Shown here in pieces: positions 61,953-64,000 of a stretch of 64,000 nt of DNA. Every line of letters starts with the position of its first letter. The first letter of the stretch is position 1. Source of the stretch: Apostichopus japonicus (taxonomy: Eukaryota > Echinodermata > Holothuroidea > Aspidochirotida > Stichopodidae); contig NC_092582.1 in NCBI RefSeq assembly GCF_037975245.1, forward strand, positions 23,026,577 to 23,090,576, in the 5' to 3' direction. The translations under genes were made by a program, and so were the position numbers. Below the pieces are notes generated by a model, which saw nothing but the letters and a program-made list of their open reading frames with translations, was not told the origin of the DNA and made no database searches.

Positions 61953-62212
61953 ACCATAGGAATTACCAGGGATACATGATGGTAGTGGTGTAGTGGTACA
62001 GATCTGTATTAGACTACAAACCATCATATACCATACATACCATAGGAATTACCAGGGATTGATGATGGTGGTGGTTTAGTGATACAGATCTGTATTAGGG
62101 TACAACCCATCATCTACCATATTTACACCATAGGAATTACCAGGCATACATGATGGTAGTGGCATAATGGTACAGACCTGTTTTAGGGTACAAACAATGA
62201 TACATTGGAAAG
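61953..62212. repeat. 87-bp tandem repeat, three copies
   Basis: Copies start with ACCATAGGAATTACCAGG at 61953, 62039 and 62127. Each contains ATGATGGTrGTGG, TACAGATCTGTATTAG and a TACAAmCCATCAT-type end. It lies between the 30-bp array and the caspase stop. Confidence 0.9.
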
Positions 62213-62260
62213 ATCACAGAGATCAAATGGCTCGTGACACAAGTTCTCAGCTGGTACTGC

Positions 62261-62478
62261 CTACAGCAGAAACTTCTTAGTAAATGATGTGACCAAGCAC
62301 GGCATCTGTTTAACTGCAACATCATTACCTTGGGTTTCTCGCTTAGCTATCTGGTTGTGCACCTGAACCAACAAATCTAGAAAGTGCTCCTTACCAGGAC
62401 CCTTGTTATGCGCTATTGCTTTACACAAACAGTTGATATACCAAGTACCTTCTTGCTCGTTTCGCCAGGATCTCGTCC
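62261..62478 (-). CDS. CASP3/7-like: Executioner caspase (caspase-3/7-like), last exon only
   Basis: This exon encodes most of the small (p10) subunit of a cysteine-aspartate protease that cleaves cellular targets during apoptosis. An acceptor (TTTCTCAACAG) ends at 62479; the exon then reads TRSWRNEQEGTWYINCLCKA and closes with KQMPCLVTSFTKKFLL before the stop at 62261-62263, 71 residues. The SWRN..G.W segment matches the S1/S4 pocket strand of caspase-3 (SWRN..GSWF); its arginine binds the P1 aspartate. KQMPC matches the KQIPC motif of executioner caspases. The exon begins in phase 1, so its first two bases would complete the glycine of the usual PG before SWR. The large subunit with the QACRG catalytic cysteine and the prodomain must lie upstream, beyond the right edge. 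The intron is filled by a satellite array. Confidence 0.94.
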
Positions 62479-62509
62479 CTGTTGAGAAAGCATGATATGT
62501 CATAAAGCT

Positions 62510-64000
62510 GCAGCAAAACAACAACAACTCTAACAGCTGCAGCACAACAACAGCTGCAGCAAAACAACAACAACTCTTACAGCTGCAGTACAACAACAAA
62601 AACTCTAACAGCTGCAGCACAACAACAACTGTAACAGTAACAGCACAACAACAACAACAATAACAGCTGCAGCACAAGCAACAACTATAACAGCTGCAGC
62701 ACAACAACTCTAACAGCTGCAGCACAACAACAAAAACTCTAACAGCTGCAGTAAAACAACAACTGTAACAGCTACAGCACAACAACAACAACGATAACAG
62801 CTGCAGCACAAACAACAACTCTAACAGCTGCAACACAGCAACAACAACAAATCTAACAGCTGCAGCACAACAACATCAACAACTCTAACAACTGCAGCAC
62901 AACAACTCTAACAGCTGCAGCCGACAACAACTTTAACAGCTGCATCACAACAACAACAACTCTTACAGCTGCAGCACAACATCAACAAATCTAACAGCTG
63001 CAGCACAACAACAACTCTGACAGCTGCAGCACAACAACAACTCTAACAGCTGCAGCTGACAACAACTCTACAGCTGCAGCACAACAACATCTAACAGCTG
63101 CAGCACAACAACAACTCTAACAGCTGCAGCACAAAAACAAAAATTCATACAGCTGCAGCACAACATCAACAAATCTAACAGCTGCAGCACAACAACAACA
63201 GCTGCAGCACAACAACAACAACAAATCTAGCAGCTGCAGCACAACAACAACTATAACAGCTGCAGCACAAAAACAAATATTCATACAGCTGCAGCACAAC
63301 AACAACTCTAACAGCTGCAGCACAACAACAACAAATCTAACAGCTGCAGCACAACAACAACAACTCTAACAGCTGCAGCACAACAACTCTAACTGCTGCA
63401 GCACAACAACAACTCTAACAGCTGCAGCACAAAAACAAAAATTCATACAGCTGCAGCACAACATCAACAAATCTAACAGCTGCAGCACAACAACAACAGC
63501 TGCAGCACAACAACAACAACAACTCTAACAGCTGCAGCACAACAACAACTATAACAGCTGCAGCACAAAAACAAATATTCATACAGCTGCAGCACAACAA
63601 CAACTCTAACAGCTGCAGCACAACAACAACAAATCTAACAGCTGCAGCACAACAACAACAACTCTAACAGCTGCAGCACAACAACAACTCTGACAGCTGC
63701 AGCACAACAACAACAAATCTAACAGCTGCAGCGCAACAACAACAGCTGCAGCGCAACAACTTTAACAGCTGCAGCTGACAACAACTCTAACTGCTGCAGC
63801 ACAACAACAACTCTAACAGCTGCAGCACAAAAACAAAAATTCATACAGCTGCAGCACAACAACAACTCTAACAGCTGCAGCACAACAACAACTCTAACAG
63901 CTGCAGCACAACAACTCTAACTGCTGCAGCACAACAACAACTCTAACAGCTGCAGTAAAACAACAGCTCTAACAGCTGCAGCACAAAAAAAAAAATTCAT
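62510..64000. repeat. CAGCTGCAGC satellite array
   Basis: About 1.5 kb, reaching the window edge, consists of CAGCTGCAGCACAACAACAA and ACTCTAA-type units of about 18-30 bases. A higher-order repeat is visible: 63117-63323 and 63415-63621 are almost identical, 298 bases apart. Each unit holds CAGCTG (an E-box core) joined to CTGCAG. Minus-strand frames such as LLQLLELLLCCSC come from the repeat and are not genes. It occupies the last caspase intron. Confidence 0.97.

Noticed and set aside
62510-63621. Leu/Cys-rich minus-strand frames such as LLQLLELLLCCSC
   Set aside because: They translate the CAGCTGCAGC satellite. Only 62261-62478 is a real exon; the upstream part of that long frame is intron.

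Overview
This window is intron-rich, A+T-rich metazoan nuclear DNA. All introns I could define are GT-AG. Gene content, intron structure and the many hAT-type and CR1-type repeats suggest an invertebrate deuterostome, probably an echinoderm (possibly a sea cucumber). That placement is an inference and not proven by the sequence.

Five host genes are recognisable. From left to right they are: a stearoyl-CoA (delta-9) desaturase on the minus strand (coding exons 4377-8249); inosine triphosphate pyrophosphatase ITPA on the plus strand (nine coding exons, 18858-25591); the BLOC-1/BORC subunit and SNARE-associated protein SNAPIN on the minus strand (four exons, 32776-35765); the general transcription factor TFIIB (GTF2B) on the plus strand (nine exons, 40951-51505); and the last exon of an executioner caspase on the minus strand (62261-62478), whose upstream exons lie beyond the right edge. 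Exon borders were set by matching reading frame and phase to splice sites and to remembered human homologues. A possible small gene with an upstream TATA box (2517-2891) and an orphan exon-like frame (31651-31779) are weaker calls. The five genes are functionally unrelated housekeeping or cell-death genes; nothing indicates an operon or a shared pathway.

The space between and inside genes is rich in mobile DNA. Three short non-autonomous hAT elements have matching terminal repeats and perfect 8-bp target duplications (20405-20622, 48436-49783, 53748-54192). A fourth hAT relic in SNAPIN intron 1 still encodes the transposase C-terminal dimerisation domain. A TTAA-flanked element with an internal duplication lies at 54779-56031. 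A pair of roughly 120-bp inverted repeats (35840-35962 and 38455-38575) abuts the SNAPIN 5' end and encloses a CR1-like LINE tail and a 176-bp tandem array. Two LINE 3' ends, a third tail, a tRNA-derived SINE and a 164-bp fold-back palindrome were also found. No LTR retroelement, Polinton or viral copy was recognised.

Tandem repeats take up a large share of the sequence: a 2.5-kb array of about 90-bp units (27.3-29.8 kb), a GATGAGTATG-type array in a TFIIB intron, a 137-bp array in the TFIIB 3' UTR, a 147-bp array near 57 kb, 30-bp and 87-bp arrays in the caspase 3' UTR, and a 1.5-kb CAGCTGCAGC array that fills the caspase intron to the window edge. The left 5 kb also holds seven perfect TGACGTCA palindromes, far more than chance predicts.
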